Notes under the pieces: model-generated | The model's input: only the letters and a program-made list of their open reading frames with translations | What the model was told of the DNA's origin: nothing | Databases searched by the model: none | Source of the DNA: DATKUA01 sp965602675 | Lineage (GTDB): Bacteria > Acidobacteriota > DATKUA01 | Direction of reading: 5' to 3' | NCBI GenBank assembly: GCA_965602675.1 | Contig: CBFCZO010000005.1 | Coordinates: forward strand, 9,372 to 73,371 | DNA: 64,000 bases | Position numbers and translations under genes: made by a program | Shown here: piece after piece, positions 32,738 through 41,368 of the stretch | How positions within the stretch are numbered: position 1 is the first letter of the stretch | Layout: every line of letters begins with the position of its first letter

Positions 32738-34999
32738 CTATTTTCGAACCACAGAAATTTTCAAACAAGACGGATGTTCCACCGAGCGGTGCACGCGGTG
32801 ATAAGCCTTCTGAAAGTCCTCTTCAGTCGCGCTGAAGATGTCGACGAATGTCTGAGGGTTGCGGTCGAACAGCGGGAAACAGGAACTCTGCACTTGCACC
32901 ATTATCTTGTGACCCTTGAGGAACGTGTGGTTGATGTCGTCGATCTCGTAGCTTACCTTCGCAACTTCACCAGGAACGAAAGGTTCCGGCTTGCTGAAGC
33001 TGTTGCGGAACTTGCCCCTGAATATCTCGCCGCGGACAAGCATCTGGTAGCCTCCCATTCTGATGAGCTTGGGATTCGGTTCGGGATCGGGCGCGTTGTC
33101 CGGATAGACGTCGATGATCTTCACCATCCAATCGGCGTCGGAGCCGGTGGTCGAGACGAAAAGCTCTGCCATAACCGGCCCGGCGATTGTGATGTCTTCC
33201 TCCAGCACCTCGGTCTCGTAGACCAGCACATCCGGGCGCGTCGAGGCGAAGCGCTGATCGGAGTGCATAAAACCGTACGTCCAAAAACCGATGATCTCGC
33301 CCCTGTAAGGAACAGGGTTGGTGGGATCGCTGAGGTACTCGTCGAAAGCCTGTGCGTTGTCGGACGGCTTCGTAAACGAGAGCCGCTCGCCGGCTTGGAA
33401 ATAGAGTTCCTTGGCGTCGACGTTTTTCGGGGGCCACTGATCGTATCTCCTCCAGACGTTTGAACCGGTTTCGTAGATGAGCGCTTCCGGCAGATCCGGA
33501 GCGCCTTTGCCCTTCAGGTGGTGCTCGAAAAAGGGGAACTCCACGTTCTGGCGGAAGAACTCGGCTGTCGTGCCAGCGTTGTGGTGGATGCCGTTGACCA
33601 CGTCGTCGTCCGTGCCGCCCCAACTCCCGTGGTACCAGGGGCCGAAGACAATGCTGTTGTCAATGCCGGGATTGTTCTTCTCAATAGCCTCATAAGACTT
33701 CAGTGGGCCGTAGAGGTCTTCCGCGTCGTACCAGCCGCCCACCGTCAGCACCGCCGCCCTGATGTTCTTCAGATGCGGAAGTGGATTCATGGCTTTCCAG
33801 TAGTCGTCGTAATTACCATGCTCCATCATCTCGTTCCACATAACTGACTGGTGCTTGAAGTATTTCTCGTTGACGTTGGAGATTGGGCCGATTTCGAGGA
33901 AAAATCTATAAAGGAAGGTCGTGGGATAACTAAGCATCCGCGGCGGCCATTCTGTTATCAGGCCCGAGCGTGGAGCACCGGTTCCCCTGAAGAAATTGAC
34001 AGCCTGAAGGAAATAGAAGGCGCCGTTGCGGTGGAAGTCGTCGCCGATGAACCAGTCAGTGACCGGCGCTCTCGGCGAGGAGGCGACGAGCGCGGGGTGG
34101 CCGTCGATGATTCCCACGACGGCGTAGAAGCCAGGGTAGGAGGTGCCGTAGATGCCGGCTTTGCCGTTGTTGTTGGGGATGTTGTTGACGAGCCATTCCA
34201 CTGTGTCATAAGTGTCGGAGCTCTCGTCAATGTCCGCGGGAGTTTTCTTGTCGGGGATTTGCGGCCTGACGTCGACGTATTCGCCTTCCGACATGAATTT
34301 TCCGCGCACGTCCTGGTAAACGAAGATATAGCCTGATTTTGTGAAAAGCATAGACGGGCCGAGACAATTGCGGTAGTTGAAGTGTTCCTCGCCGTAAGGC
34401 GCAACGCGGTAGGGGGTCCGTAGAATCAGAAACGGGTATTTATGCGATTTGTATTTCGGGCTGTAGACCTGGGTGAACAGCGTCTTGCCGTCCCGCATCG
34501 CTACGCGGTACTCGCGCTTGTCGTAGTTCTCGATTATGTAGATCTTGTTGAGGCCGCCAACAGAGGCGTAGAAGCCGGGCTCTATCTCCAGGGCTTTCTG
34601 ATAGAGCCGCCGCGCTTGTTCAAAATCTCCTTTGAAAAGGTAAGCTTCGGCGAGGCTGTCGTGAGGGTTATGAGCTTCCGGAAAAACCTCGACGTTCAAC
34701 TCGAAGATCTTTAAGGCCTCCTCGACACGTCCCTCCCCCAGGAGGATGTATCCGACGCGATTGAGCTGAGCCTCGGAGAAATTATAATTGTCCGGTCCGT
34801 TCTGTTTCAATTCGCGGTACTTGGCGATGGCGGCATCCGCGTCCTGCTGCTCGAGGATTGCGGTGAGTACATCGGATATTGGTGTCTTTTCGGCTTCCTG
34901 AGGCTGTATGAACGGATCAGCGTAGATTGCAGCGGCAGCGTTGAGACACAAACCAAAACAAAACATGATCGCGAAAAGTAGAGCCGGATTCTTTCTCAT
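32738..34999 (-). CDS. CocE/NonD (X-Pro dipeptidyl-peptidase S15-type) hydrolase with N-terminal TPR, exported
   Basis: A 753-residue protein. The signal peptide is LLFAIMFCFGLCLNAAAA. A region of about 100 residues with TPR-like helices follows (LNRVGYILLGEGRVEEALKIFELN, then AEAYLFKGDFEQARRLYQKA). Next come an alpha/beta-hydrolase domain of the CocE/S15 family and a jelly-roll C-terminal domain. The nucleophile elbow is YGTSYPGFYAV; DVRGKFMSEGEY and the Asp-rich WYDAEDLYGPLKSYEAI are family landmarks. It hydrolyses acyl, ester or prolyl-peptide bonds; which cannot be told. ATG at 34999 follows GGGAG and opens the signal peptide; the ORF extends upstream to 35092 without family residues. It is divergent from the M24 peptidase gene. 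Confidence 0.87.
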   Translation of the reverse strand: MRKNPALLFAIMFCFGLCLNAAAAIYADPFIQPQEAEKTPISDVLTAILEQQDADAAIAKYRELKQNGPDNYNFSEAQLNRVGYILLGEGRVEEALKIFELNVEVFPEAHNPHDSLAEAYLFKGDFEQARRLYQKALEIEPGFYASVGGLNKIYIIENYDKREYRVAMRDGKTLFTQVYSPKYKSHKYPFLILRTPYRVAPYGEEHFNYRNCLGPSMLFTKSGYIFVYQDVRGKFMSEGEYVDVRPQIPDKKTPADIDESSDTYDTVEWLVNNIPNNNGKAGIYGTSYPGFYAVVGIIDGHPALVASSPRAPVTDWFIGDDFHRNGAFYFLQAVNFFRGTGAPRSGLITEWPPRMLSYPTTFLYRFFLEIGPISNVNEKYFKHQSVMWNEMMEHGNYDDYWKAMNPLPHLKNIRAAVLTVGGWYDAEDLYGPLKSYEAIEKNNPGIDNSIVFGPWYHGSWGGTDDDVVNGIHHNAGTTAEFFRQNVEFPFFEHHLKGKGAPDLPEALIYETGSNVWRRYDQWPPKNVDAKELYFQAGERLSFTKPSDNAQAFDEYLSDPTNPVPYRGEIIGFWTYGFMHSDQRFASTRPDVLVYETEVLEEDITIAGPVMAELFVSTTGSDADWMVKIIDVYPDNAPDPEPNPKLIRMGGYQMLVRGEIFRGKFRNSFSKPEPFVPGEVAKVSYEIDDINHTFLKGHKIMVQVQSSCFPLFDRNPQTFVDIFSATEEDFQKAYHRVHRSVEHPSCLKISVVRK

Positions 35000-35365
35000 G
35001 AGACACTCCTTCCCTCTTCTATTAAAGGCGCACGAGGAATAATATCCCCCCCTCAGTCTATCTGACTCAGGTTCCGTTAAAAAGGTTGGCATGAGCGGGG
35101 GGAATTTAATACGCCCAGTAGTGTTTCCTAAAGAGGCTTAGCTTGTTAGTGTTCGCCGACGTTGTGGTTTCCCGGCACGCGGTGTCGGACAACACCTTAT
35201 TGTTTAGCGCCGAATTTGAAAAACTGGATCTGAACGCTTTTTGTGACAAGCCATTAGCCTGATCTTGTGATGGATAATGCAAGATTGCCGGTTTCCGTTC
35301 TGCTGTTGCCGGGTGTATGATTTTGAAAGGGAAGGTAGTCGAATAAACAGACAGGGGGAATTCGG
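35000..35365. other. divergent intergenic region, 366 bases
   Basis: It separates two divergent exported-hydrolase genes and must contain both promoters. TATGAT at 35316-35321 could be the -10 of the M24 gene, with only a poor -35 (TTCCGT). CTCAGTC-TATCT-GACTCAG near 35052-35070 is a partly symmetric element on the side of the S15-type gene. No gene is seen. Confidence 0.4.
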
Positions 35366-36715
35366 ATGCGTAGATTTGTTTTTCTTGCCGCCTTGGTGTG
35401 TCTGCTGCTGCAAGGTTTTGCGGCCGCCGATGATATGCCGACCATCCTCTCGCTGAAGGAACGAGCGGAGGTGATAAATCACTGGCTGGAGATACGGCTG
35501 GACAAGCTGGTGCCGGAGTTGATGCGCCGCGAGGGCATCGACATGTGGATTCTGATCGCCCGCGAGTACAACGAAGACCCGGTGATGAAGACGATGATCC
35601 CCGCGCGCTGGCTGGCGGCCCGCAGGTGCACGATATTGATTTTTTCCGACCGTGGCCCGGAGCAGGGTGTCGAGCGGCTGGCGGTGGCACGCTATGATAT
35701 CGGCCGCTTCTTCAAGCGCGCCTGGGTCAAGGAAGAGCAGCCCGATCAGTGGAAAGCGCTGGCCGATGTTGTGATCGAGAGGGATCCGAAGAAAATTGCG
35801 CTGAATTACTCCGATTATTTCGGCCACGCCGACGGCATCTCGCTCACCGACTACCGCGAGTTCGTTAACGCCGTCGGGAAGAAATACGCCGACAGGATTG
35901 TCTCCGGCGAACGCCTGGCCGTCGGTTGGCTGGAAACACGCACCGAGGAGGAACTGGTCGTTTATCCCCAGATCGTGCGAATCGCCCACCGGATCATCGC
36001 GGAGGGGCTCAGCGACGCCGTTATCCAGCCCGGAGTCACTACCACTGAAGACGTGCAGTGGTGGTTCCGCGAGAGGATCAGGTCCCTGAAACTGACTACA
36101 TGGTTCCATACCGGCGTCGAAGTCCAGCGTGCTGAGTCGCCTGATCCCGATTCAGATTACTCGCGACGCGAAGGTCCGAATGTGATTTTGCCCGGCGACC
36201 TGATCCACATGGATATCGGCATCTGCTATCTGCGCCTCAACACCGACACGCAGCAGAATGCATACGTGCTCCGTCCCGGAGAAACCGACGCGCCCGAAGG
36301 CCTTAAAAAAGCTCTGGCCGTCGGCAACCGGCTGCAGGATATCCTCACCGGGGAGTACAAGACCGGCCGCACGGGAAACGAGATTCTGAAATCCTCGCTG
36401 GAGAAGGCGAAGGCCGAGGGCATCCGCCCGAGCATCTACTCCCACCCGCTGGGGATGCACGGCCATGCAGCCGGCATGACCGTCGGCCTCTGGGACCAGC
36501 AATACGGCGTGGAAGGGCAGGGGGATTATCCTCTCTTCCCCAATACCTGCTACGCCATCGAACTCAACGTCATCGTCTTTGTGCCCGAGTGGAACAAGGA
36601 TGTTCAAATGGGGCTGGAGGAGAGCGCCTGCTTCGACGGCGAAAAGGTCTGGTACCTCGACGGCAGGCAGAAGGAGCTTTACCTGATCGGTAAAAACCCC
36701 GGAGTGAACCGGTAA
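35366..36715 (+). CDS. M24 family metallopeptidase (Xaa-Pro aminopeptidase-like), exported
   Basis: A 449-residue pita-bread-fold peptidase. The signal peptide is FLAALVCLLLQGFAAA. An N-terminal creatinase-like domain (IDMWILIAREYNEDPV) precedes the catalytic domain, whose five metal ligands can be seen: Asp in LIHMDIGICY, Asp in LNTDTQQ, His in HPLGMHGHAAG, Glu in CYAIELNV and Glu in GLEESACF. It should remove N-terminal residues preceding proline in the periplasm, complementing the prolyl-specific S9 enzymes at 12.6-17.1 kb. GGGGGAA is eight bases upstream of the ATG. A strong terminator follows. Confidence 0.9.
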   Translation: MRRFVFLAALVCLLLQGFAAADDMPTILSLKERAEVINHWLEIRLDKLVPELMRREGIDMWILIAREYNEDPVMKTMIPARWLAARRCTILIFSDRGPEQGVERLAVARYDIGRFFKRAWVKEEQPDQWKALADVVIERDPKKIALNYSDYFGHADGISLTDYREFVNAVGKKYADRIVSGERLAVGWLETRTEEELVVYPQIVRIAHRIIAEGLSDAVIQPGVTTTEDVQWWFRERIRSLKLTTWFHTGVEVQRAESPDPDSDYSRREGPNVILPGDLIHMDIGICYLRLNTDTQQNAYVLRPGETDAPEGLKKALAVGNRLQDILTGEYKTGRTGNEILKSSLEKAKAEGIRPSIYSHPLGMHGHAAGMTVGLWDQQYGVEGQGDYPLFPNTCYAIELNVIVFVPEWNKDVQMGLEESACFDGEKVWYLDGRQKELYLIGKNPGVNR

Positions 36716-36736
36716 TAGCTATTTGAATCGGCAAGA

Positions 36737-36764
36737 AAAGGGGCGGCTAAACAGCCGCCCTTTT
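36737..36764 (+). terminator. bidirectional terminator between M24 peptidase and glutathione peroxidase genes
   Basis: AAAGGGGCGGCT and AGCCGCCCTTTT form a stem with a four-base loop and one bulged G. The T4 end serves the plus strand and the A-rich left side gives T4 on the minus strand. Confidence 0.78.
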
Positions 36765-36785
36765 ATGTATTCAGTGCCATCGGGC

Positions 36786-37364
36786 TTACTTGGCCAACTC
36801 CCGCTCGATTGCGGTGATTACTTCCTGGTCGGAGGGTTTGGTCCGCGGTTCGAAACGGGCTGCGACCCGGCCGTCCTTTCCGAGGAGGAACTTGGTGAAG
36901 TTCCACTGGATCTCGCCGCCGAATCCGCTGTTTTTTTCATCCGATGTCAGTAGGGCATAGAGGGGTGCAATGTCGTCGCCCTTGACGGAGATCTTGGAGA
37001 ACATGTCGAACTGAACTTTGTAGTTGGTGGTGCAGAAAATCTTGATTTCCTCGTTGCTGCCCGGTTCCTGGTTGCGGAAATTGTTTGCCGGGAAACCGAG
37101 AATCGCCAGCCCCTTGTCCGCGTATTGATCATGCAACGCCTGCAGTTCTTCATATTGCGGCGCCAGCCCGCACTTCGAAGCTACATTGACGATCAGCACT
37201 ACCTTGCCCTTGTAGTCTTGCAGGTTGACTTCGTTGCCGTCGATATCCGTCACCGCGAAACCCAGGACGTAGGCTCCCTGCTGGGCTGCAGCCGGGACCG
37301 CTGCGACGAACAGAGCTGCAATCAACACTGCCAAAGCTGCCTTTAAAGTCTTGAATCCGATCAT
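36786..37364 (-). CDS. glutathione peroxidase family protein, exported, cysteine type
   Basis: A 192-residue thioredoxin-fold peroxidase with a signal peptide (LAVLIAALFVAAVPAAAQ). The peroxidatic Cys65 lies in NVASKCGLAPQY and the Trp/Asn of the catalytic tetrad in IQWNFTKFLLG. The usual FPCNQF is FPANNF here, so the tetrad glutamine is replaced by asparagine. Cys111 (KIFCTTNYKVQF) is well placed to be the resolving cysteine, which suggests thioredoxin-like rather than glutathione-dependent reduction. It would reduce hydroperoxides in the periplasm. ATG at 37364 is preceded by AAGGAG. It is divergent from the ArsR-rhodanese operon. Confidence 0.88.
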   Translation of the reverse strand: MIGFKTLKAALAVLIAALFVAAVPAAAQQGAYVLGFAVTDIDGNEVNLQDYKGKVVLIVNVASKCGLAPQYEELQALHDQYADKGLAILGFPANNFRNQEPGSNEEIKIFCTTNYKVQFDMFSKISVKGDDIAPLYALLTSDEKNSGFGGEIQWNFTKFLLGKDGRVAARFEPRTKPSDQEVITAIERELAK

Positions 37365-37502
37365 CTTAGTAAGTCTCCTTCCACTCATCGGGTAATCAAT
37401 CCCGCGCATATCAGATTCATGGAACTTATTTTCACTGTATAAGTTACGTCTGTATCCGCGCCCCTAATCCTCCTTTTTTTTCAGTAGAGGTGGATTTTTT
37501 TC

Positions 37503-37531
37503 TTGACTGGCTGGAATGGTTTCTGTATTAT
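37503..37531 (+). promoter_or_regulatory. sigma70-like promoter of the ArsR-rhodanese operon
   Basis: TTGACT (37503-37508) and TATTAT (37526-37531) are separated by 17 bases, the best promoter match in the window. The -10 overlaps the left end of an inverted repeat at 37530-37549, so a bound repressor would block transcription. Confidence 0.68.
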
Positions 37532-37549
37532 TCAAGTATTCTATTGAAT
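37530..37549 (+). promoter_or_regulatory. probable ArsR-family operator
   Basis: ATTCAA-N8-TTGAAT is a perfect 6+6 inverted repeat spanning the predicted transcription start. It lies 23 bases before the ATG of the ArsR-rhodanese regulator, so autoregulation is the simplest reading. Confidence 0.55.
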
Positions 37550-37572
37550 GATTGAGTAACATGGAGAGCACA

Positions 37573-38253
37573 ATGGCCACGCAAACGCAGGGCAGAGAGT
37601 TCAAAGACAGGATTTACCAGGAATTCGCGCGCATCGGCAAAGCGATTTCCAGTCCTCGCAGGCTGGAACTGCTCGACCTGCTCTGCCAGGGTTCCCGCAC
37701 CGTCGAGGAGTTGGGCAAGCAGGCCGGACAGAGCGTTGCCAACACGTCACAGCATCTTCAGATACTTCGCTCATCGCACCTGGTAGAGGCGGTGAAGAAC
37801 GGGCACTTTGTCAACTACAGCCTCGCGGATGACAACGTAGCGGAATTCTTTCGCTCGCTTCGCAAAATTGCAGAGGATCGACTCGGAGGAATCGAGCGTA
37901 TGAGGCGGGAATTCCTTGAGGAGCGAGGCGTGGAGAGCAGTTCCGATACCAAGGAGTTAATGGAGCGAGTCCGCAACGGCGAAGCGATTCTTGTCGACTT
38001 TCGTCCGCGCGAGGAGTATGTCGCGGGTCACATTCCCGGCGCGATCTCGCTGCCCTATGAAGAGTTTGACCACAGAATCAAGGACATTCCCAAGGACAAG
38101 GAAATCATCGCCTACTGCCGCGGTCCCTACTGTGCTGCGGCGATCGAGGCGGTCCGCCGACTGCGGGAGCAGGGCTTTAAGGCGGAGCGGCTTGAAGAGG
38201 GCGTTATTGAATGGAAGGCCAGGGGATACGACTTGGCTTTCGGTGAGAACTAA
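37573..38253 (+). CDS. ArsR-family repressor fused to a rhodanese domain
   Basis: A 226-residue two-domain regulator. The N-terminal winged helix (about 8-90) has RIGKAISSPRRLELLDLL, the HTH VEELGKQAGQSVANTSQHLQ and the wing region VEAVKNGHFVNY. The C-terminal rhodanese domain (about 120-215) has ILVDFRPREEYVAGHIPGA, active-site loop AYCRGPYC and a closing LEEGVIEWKARGY. Rhodanese cysteines carry persulfide sulfur, so the protein probably senses sulfane sulfur or a related oxidant and releases DNA; that is inference. ATG at 37573 has GGAGA upstream, preferred over ATG 37561 and TTG 37552. First gene of a five-gene unit, 14 bases before the RND gene. Confidence 0.9.
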   Translation: MATQTQGREFKDRIYQEFARIGKAISSPRRLELLDLLCQGSRTVEELGKQAGQSVANTSQHLQILRSSHLVEAVKNGHFVNYSLADDNVAEFFRSLRKIAEDRLGGIERMRREFLEERGVESSSDTKELMERVRNGEAILVDFRPREEYVAGHIPGAISLPYEEFDHRIKDIPKDKEIIAYCRGPYCAAAIEAVRRLREQGFKAERLEEGVIEWKARGYDLAFGEN

Positions 38254-38267
38254 ACCGGAGACGATTC

Positions 38268-41117
38268 ATGCTAACCAAGATCACAGAGTTTTCAATTGAC
38301 CGCCCGTGGGTGTTGTTCGGCATCATCGCAGTAATCACGGCGGTCTTTATGTTTCAGTTCCCGCAAATAAACATCGATACCGATCCCGAGAATATGTTGC
38401 AACCCGATCAACCCGATCGGGCTTATTACGACGAGATCAAGAAGGAATTTGGCATCGATGACATCGTCGTGGTCGGCATTGTCGACAATAACGGCATCTT
38501 CCGCCCCGAGGCTCTCCGTCAGGTGAGCGAGATCATCAACGAAATTAAAGAGATCCGGGTGAAAGAGACCGAGCTGGGCGAGAACCTGCTCCGCAAGCTC
38601 GGATTCGAAGAGCCGGCAAGTGACGAGCGCTTGGTCTATCTCGTCAATAAGGACGACATGGTCAGCCTAACGACGACCAAGAACATCTACAGTGGCCCGG
38701 AAGGCGTCAGCCCCGAGTACATCATGGAATCCGACTTCTTCGATGAGCCGGCTGATGAGGCCGCTTACGAAGCCGAATTCAGCAAGATGCGGGGCTTCAT
38801 CGCTGAGCGCGGCCTTGAGGTTCCCGATAATTTCGGTTACGACCTCGACACGCTGTTGTCCGCGCGCATCGAGAAGATGCGCTATGACATCAAAGACACG
38901 CCGTTTCTCGACCAGCGCGTCGCTTCTTCCGAAGGCGATGCCGTTGCCATCTACATCCCGATCATCGACAAGAAAGTCGGCTACCGTGTGTCTCAGGAAA
39001 TCGAAAAGATAATGGGCGCACACCTGCTCGAGGGCCAGAAGTGGCATATCGCCGGCCTGCCGATCGCAGAGGAGGTGTTCGGCCACGAAATGTTCATTCA
39101 GATGGCGGTTGTCGCCCCGGTTGCCTTCCTGCTGATCATGTTGATCGTCTACCTGCTCTTCCGCCAGCCGTTGTTCCTCGTCCCTGTCGGCGTAACCGCT
39201 ATGCTATCGGTTATCTGGTCGATGGGCCTGCTGATCGGGATGGGTTTCACCGTGCACATTATGAGCTCGATGATACCCGTGTTCCTGCTGCCGATCGCCA
39301 TCCTCAACAGCGTTCACATCCTCAGCCAGTTCTTCGACCGCTTCTGCGAGACCGGCAAGAAGCGTGAGTCGCTGATGTGGGCGATGAAGCGGCTCTATGT
39401 GCCGATGCTTTTCACCTCGCTGACCTCTGCGGTCGGCTTCGCTTCGCTGGCGATGGCCGATATCCCGCCGGTGCAGGTCTTCGGTGTGTTTGTCGCCTTC
39501 GGTATTTTCGTCGCATGGGCCTTCTCGCTGACGCTGGTGCCGGCGATGGTCAACATGCTCAACGAGCACAAGCTCGCGTGCGCGCTGCACCGCGAGGAGG
39601 AGGAGCGCAAGTCGTTCCTCGACAAGATTCTGCTGCCGATCGGCAAGGTCACCTTCAAGCGCGCCCCCTGGGTGCTAACCGGCGCGGTGCTCCTCCTGGT
39701 GCTTGGCGTGGTCGGCATTATGCAGATCAAGGTCAACGACAACCCGGTTAAGTGGTTCAAGGAAGGGCATCCAATACGCGTCGCCGACAAAATCCTCAAT
39801 GCAAAATTCGGCGGCACCTATATGACCAACCTGGTGCTAGAGGCGGAGCAGCCGCCCGCCGACGACCTCGAGTACGCGGCGATGCTGGAATCCGGCCAGT
39901 TCCCCAACCTGCTCAATAATCCCGAGGTGGCTCACTACATCACGCAGATGAAAGCCTACCTTGAGGAGAGCGACACGATCGGTAAGGCCTCCTCGGTTTA
40001 CGACGCCGCCAAGCGCGTCCGCTACGTCTTCATCGGTGACACCCGTGAGGATTTGAGCAGGGAAGAGAAACGAGACCTCTTTTACAGCATCGGCCAACCC
40101 GCCGACTTCGAGGAGCCTGATTTCGTCAAGAAACAGCTGTTCGAGGAGCGTGTGGTTGACAACTTCAGCGACGATGAGTACGACGAGTTTTTCGACAAGT
40201 TCGAAACGGTCGAGGATTCCCCGCTCTACCAGGATTACCAGGTAACGGACGCCGATCGGCAGGCCGTTCAGGCCGAACGTCTGCCGGCGCTCAACAAGAC
40301 CGCCTTCCGCTTCCTCAACTGGAGCATCGCGCAGCTTGACTTCGACACAGTCACCAAAAACGACCTCGATAAGTTCCTCGTGCGCCAATCGCGGAAAATC
40401 AACGCCAACGGTGGTGGCGAGAGCATCGAGTACGACTGGAAGAAGGTCAACATCTGGATCCAGCTCAAGAGCGGCGATAACCAGAAGATGCAGGCAGTGC
40501 AGGAACGCTTGGCGCAGTTTATAAACGACAATCCGCCGCCGAAGGGCCTGAATATCAAGTGGACCGGCCTGACCTACATCAACAAGGTCTGGCAGGATTT
40601 GATGGTCAACGGCATGCTGTTCGCCGTGCTCGGCAGCTTCGCGATCGTCTTCCTGCTGATGCTGATGGAGTTCCGCTCCTTCATCCTCGGCGCGTTGTCG
40701 ATGATCCCCCTGACGCTGGCGTTGGTGCTCTCGTACGGCCTGATGGGCTGGATCGGCAAGAATTACGACATGCCGATCGCCGTTTGTAGTGCCTTGTCGC
40801 TCGGCCTCGCAGTTGACTTCGCGATACACTTCCTGCAACGTTACAAGAACCACTACAAGCAGACCGGCGACCTGGCTGAGACCCACGACCACATGTTCGC
40901 CGAACCCGGCCGCGCGATCCTGCGCAACGCGATCGTGATCTCGCTCGGCTTCCTACCACTGATGGTTTCTTCGCTGACCCCCTACGTCACCGTCGGCTCA
41001 TTCTTCTCACTGCTGATGCTGATGAGCACGCTGGCGACGGTATTCGTGCTGCCGGCGGCGATGCGCTACCTGGCCGGCATAGTATTCAAATCCAAGAAAG
41101 CAGGAGTTACAGCATGA
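38268..41117 (+). CDS. large RND/MMPL family exporter of the ArsR-rhodanese operon
   Basis: A 949-residue RND-superfamily inner-membrane protein. It has a first helix (about 12-32), a large periplasmic domain with INIDTDPENMLQPDQPD at its start, a helix cluster from about 275 to 440, a single helix near 465-490, a second, acidic periplasmic domain to about 780 and a last helix cluster (about 785-940) with ALSLGLAVDFAIHFLQRYK. This is the HAE3/MMPL layout seen in proteins encoded beside LolA-like and DUF1302-like genes, and such genes do follow here. It probably uses proton motive force to extract or export a lipid or hydrophobic compound. CCGGAG precedes the ATG. Confidence 0.88.
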   Translation: MLTKITEFSIDRPWVLFGIIAVITAVFMFQFPQINIDTDPENMLQPDQPDRAYYDEIKKEFGIDDIVVVGIVDNNGIFRPEALRQVSEIINEIKEIRVKETELGENLLRKLGFEEPASDERLVYLVNKDDMVSLTTTKNIYSGPEGVSPEYIMESDFFDEPADEAAYEAEFSKMRGFIAERGLEVPDNFGYDLDTLLSARIEKMRYDIKDTPFLDQRVASSEGDAVAIYIPIIDKKVGYRVSQEIEKIMGAHLLEGQKWHIAGLPIAEEVFGHEMFIQMAVVAPVAFLLIMLIVYLLFRQPLFLVPVGVTAMLSVIWSMGLLIGMGFTVHIMSSMIPVFLLPIAILNSVHILSQFFDRFCETGKKRESLMWAMKRLYVPMLFTSLTSAVGFASLAMADIPPVQVFGVFVAFGIFVAWAFSLTLVPAMVNMLNEHKLACALHREEEERKSFLDKILLPIGKVTFKRAPWVLTGAVLLLVLGVVGIMQIKVNDNPVKWFKEGHPIRVADKILNAKFGGTYMTNLVLEAEQPPADDLEYAAMLESGQFPNLLNNPEVAHYITQMKAYLEESDTIGKASSVYDAAKRVRYVFIGDTREDLSREEKRDLFYSIGQPADFEEPDFVKKQLFEERVVDNFSDDEYDEFFDKFETVEDSPLYQDYQVTDADRQAVQAERLPALNKTAFRFLNWSIAQLDFDTVTKNDLDKFLVRQSRKINANGGGESIEYDWKKVNIWIQLKSGDNQKMQAVQERLAQFINDNPPPKGLNIKWTGLTYINKVWQDLMVNGMLFAVLGSFAIVFLLMLMEFRSFILGALSMIPLTLALVLSYGLMGWIGKNYDMPIAVCSALSLGLAVDFAIHFLQRYKNHYKQTGDLAETHDHMFAEPGRAILRNAIVISLGFLPLMVSSLTPYVTVGSFFSLLMLMSTLATVFVLPAAMRYLAGIVFKSKKAGVTA

Positions 41118-41317
41118 CCATAGAGAAACTTCTCAGAGCGATGGCAGGTTTCATAACCACTGTTTCGATTCTGTTGGCGGCCTTCTTCTCGCCCTGGTGG
41201 CTGCTGCTGACCGCCTTCGTGGGGCTGAACCTGCTACAGAGCGCCTTCACCAACTGGTGTCCCGCGATGACGATTCTGGAGAAACTCGGCTTCCGCAAGT
41301 GCGTGCCGAGCGCCTGA
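41114..41317 (+). CDS. YgaP-like two-TM protein, DUF2892
   Basis: A 67-residue inner-membrane protein with two hydrophobic helices (about 12-28 and 29-46) and the DUF2892 hallmarks: MAGFITTVSILLAAF, then FVGLNLLQSAFTNWCPAM and a second cysteine near the end (FRKCVPS). In E. coli YgaP, such a membrane module is fused to a rhodanese; here the rhodanese is in the regulator of the same operon. The ATG overlaps the stop of the RND gene (ATGA), showing translational coupling. The conserved cysteines could take part in sulfur transfer at the membrane (inference). Confidence 0.85.
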   Translation: MTIEKLLRAMAGFITTVSILLAAFFSPWWLLLTAFVGLNLLQSAFTNWCPAMTILEKLGFRKCVPSA

Positions 41318-41368
41318 ACGCAAGATTTAAAACGTAACTAATGACTTCGGTCTTTGGAGGATAGAGAG

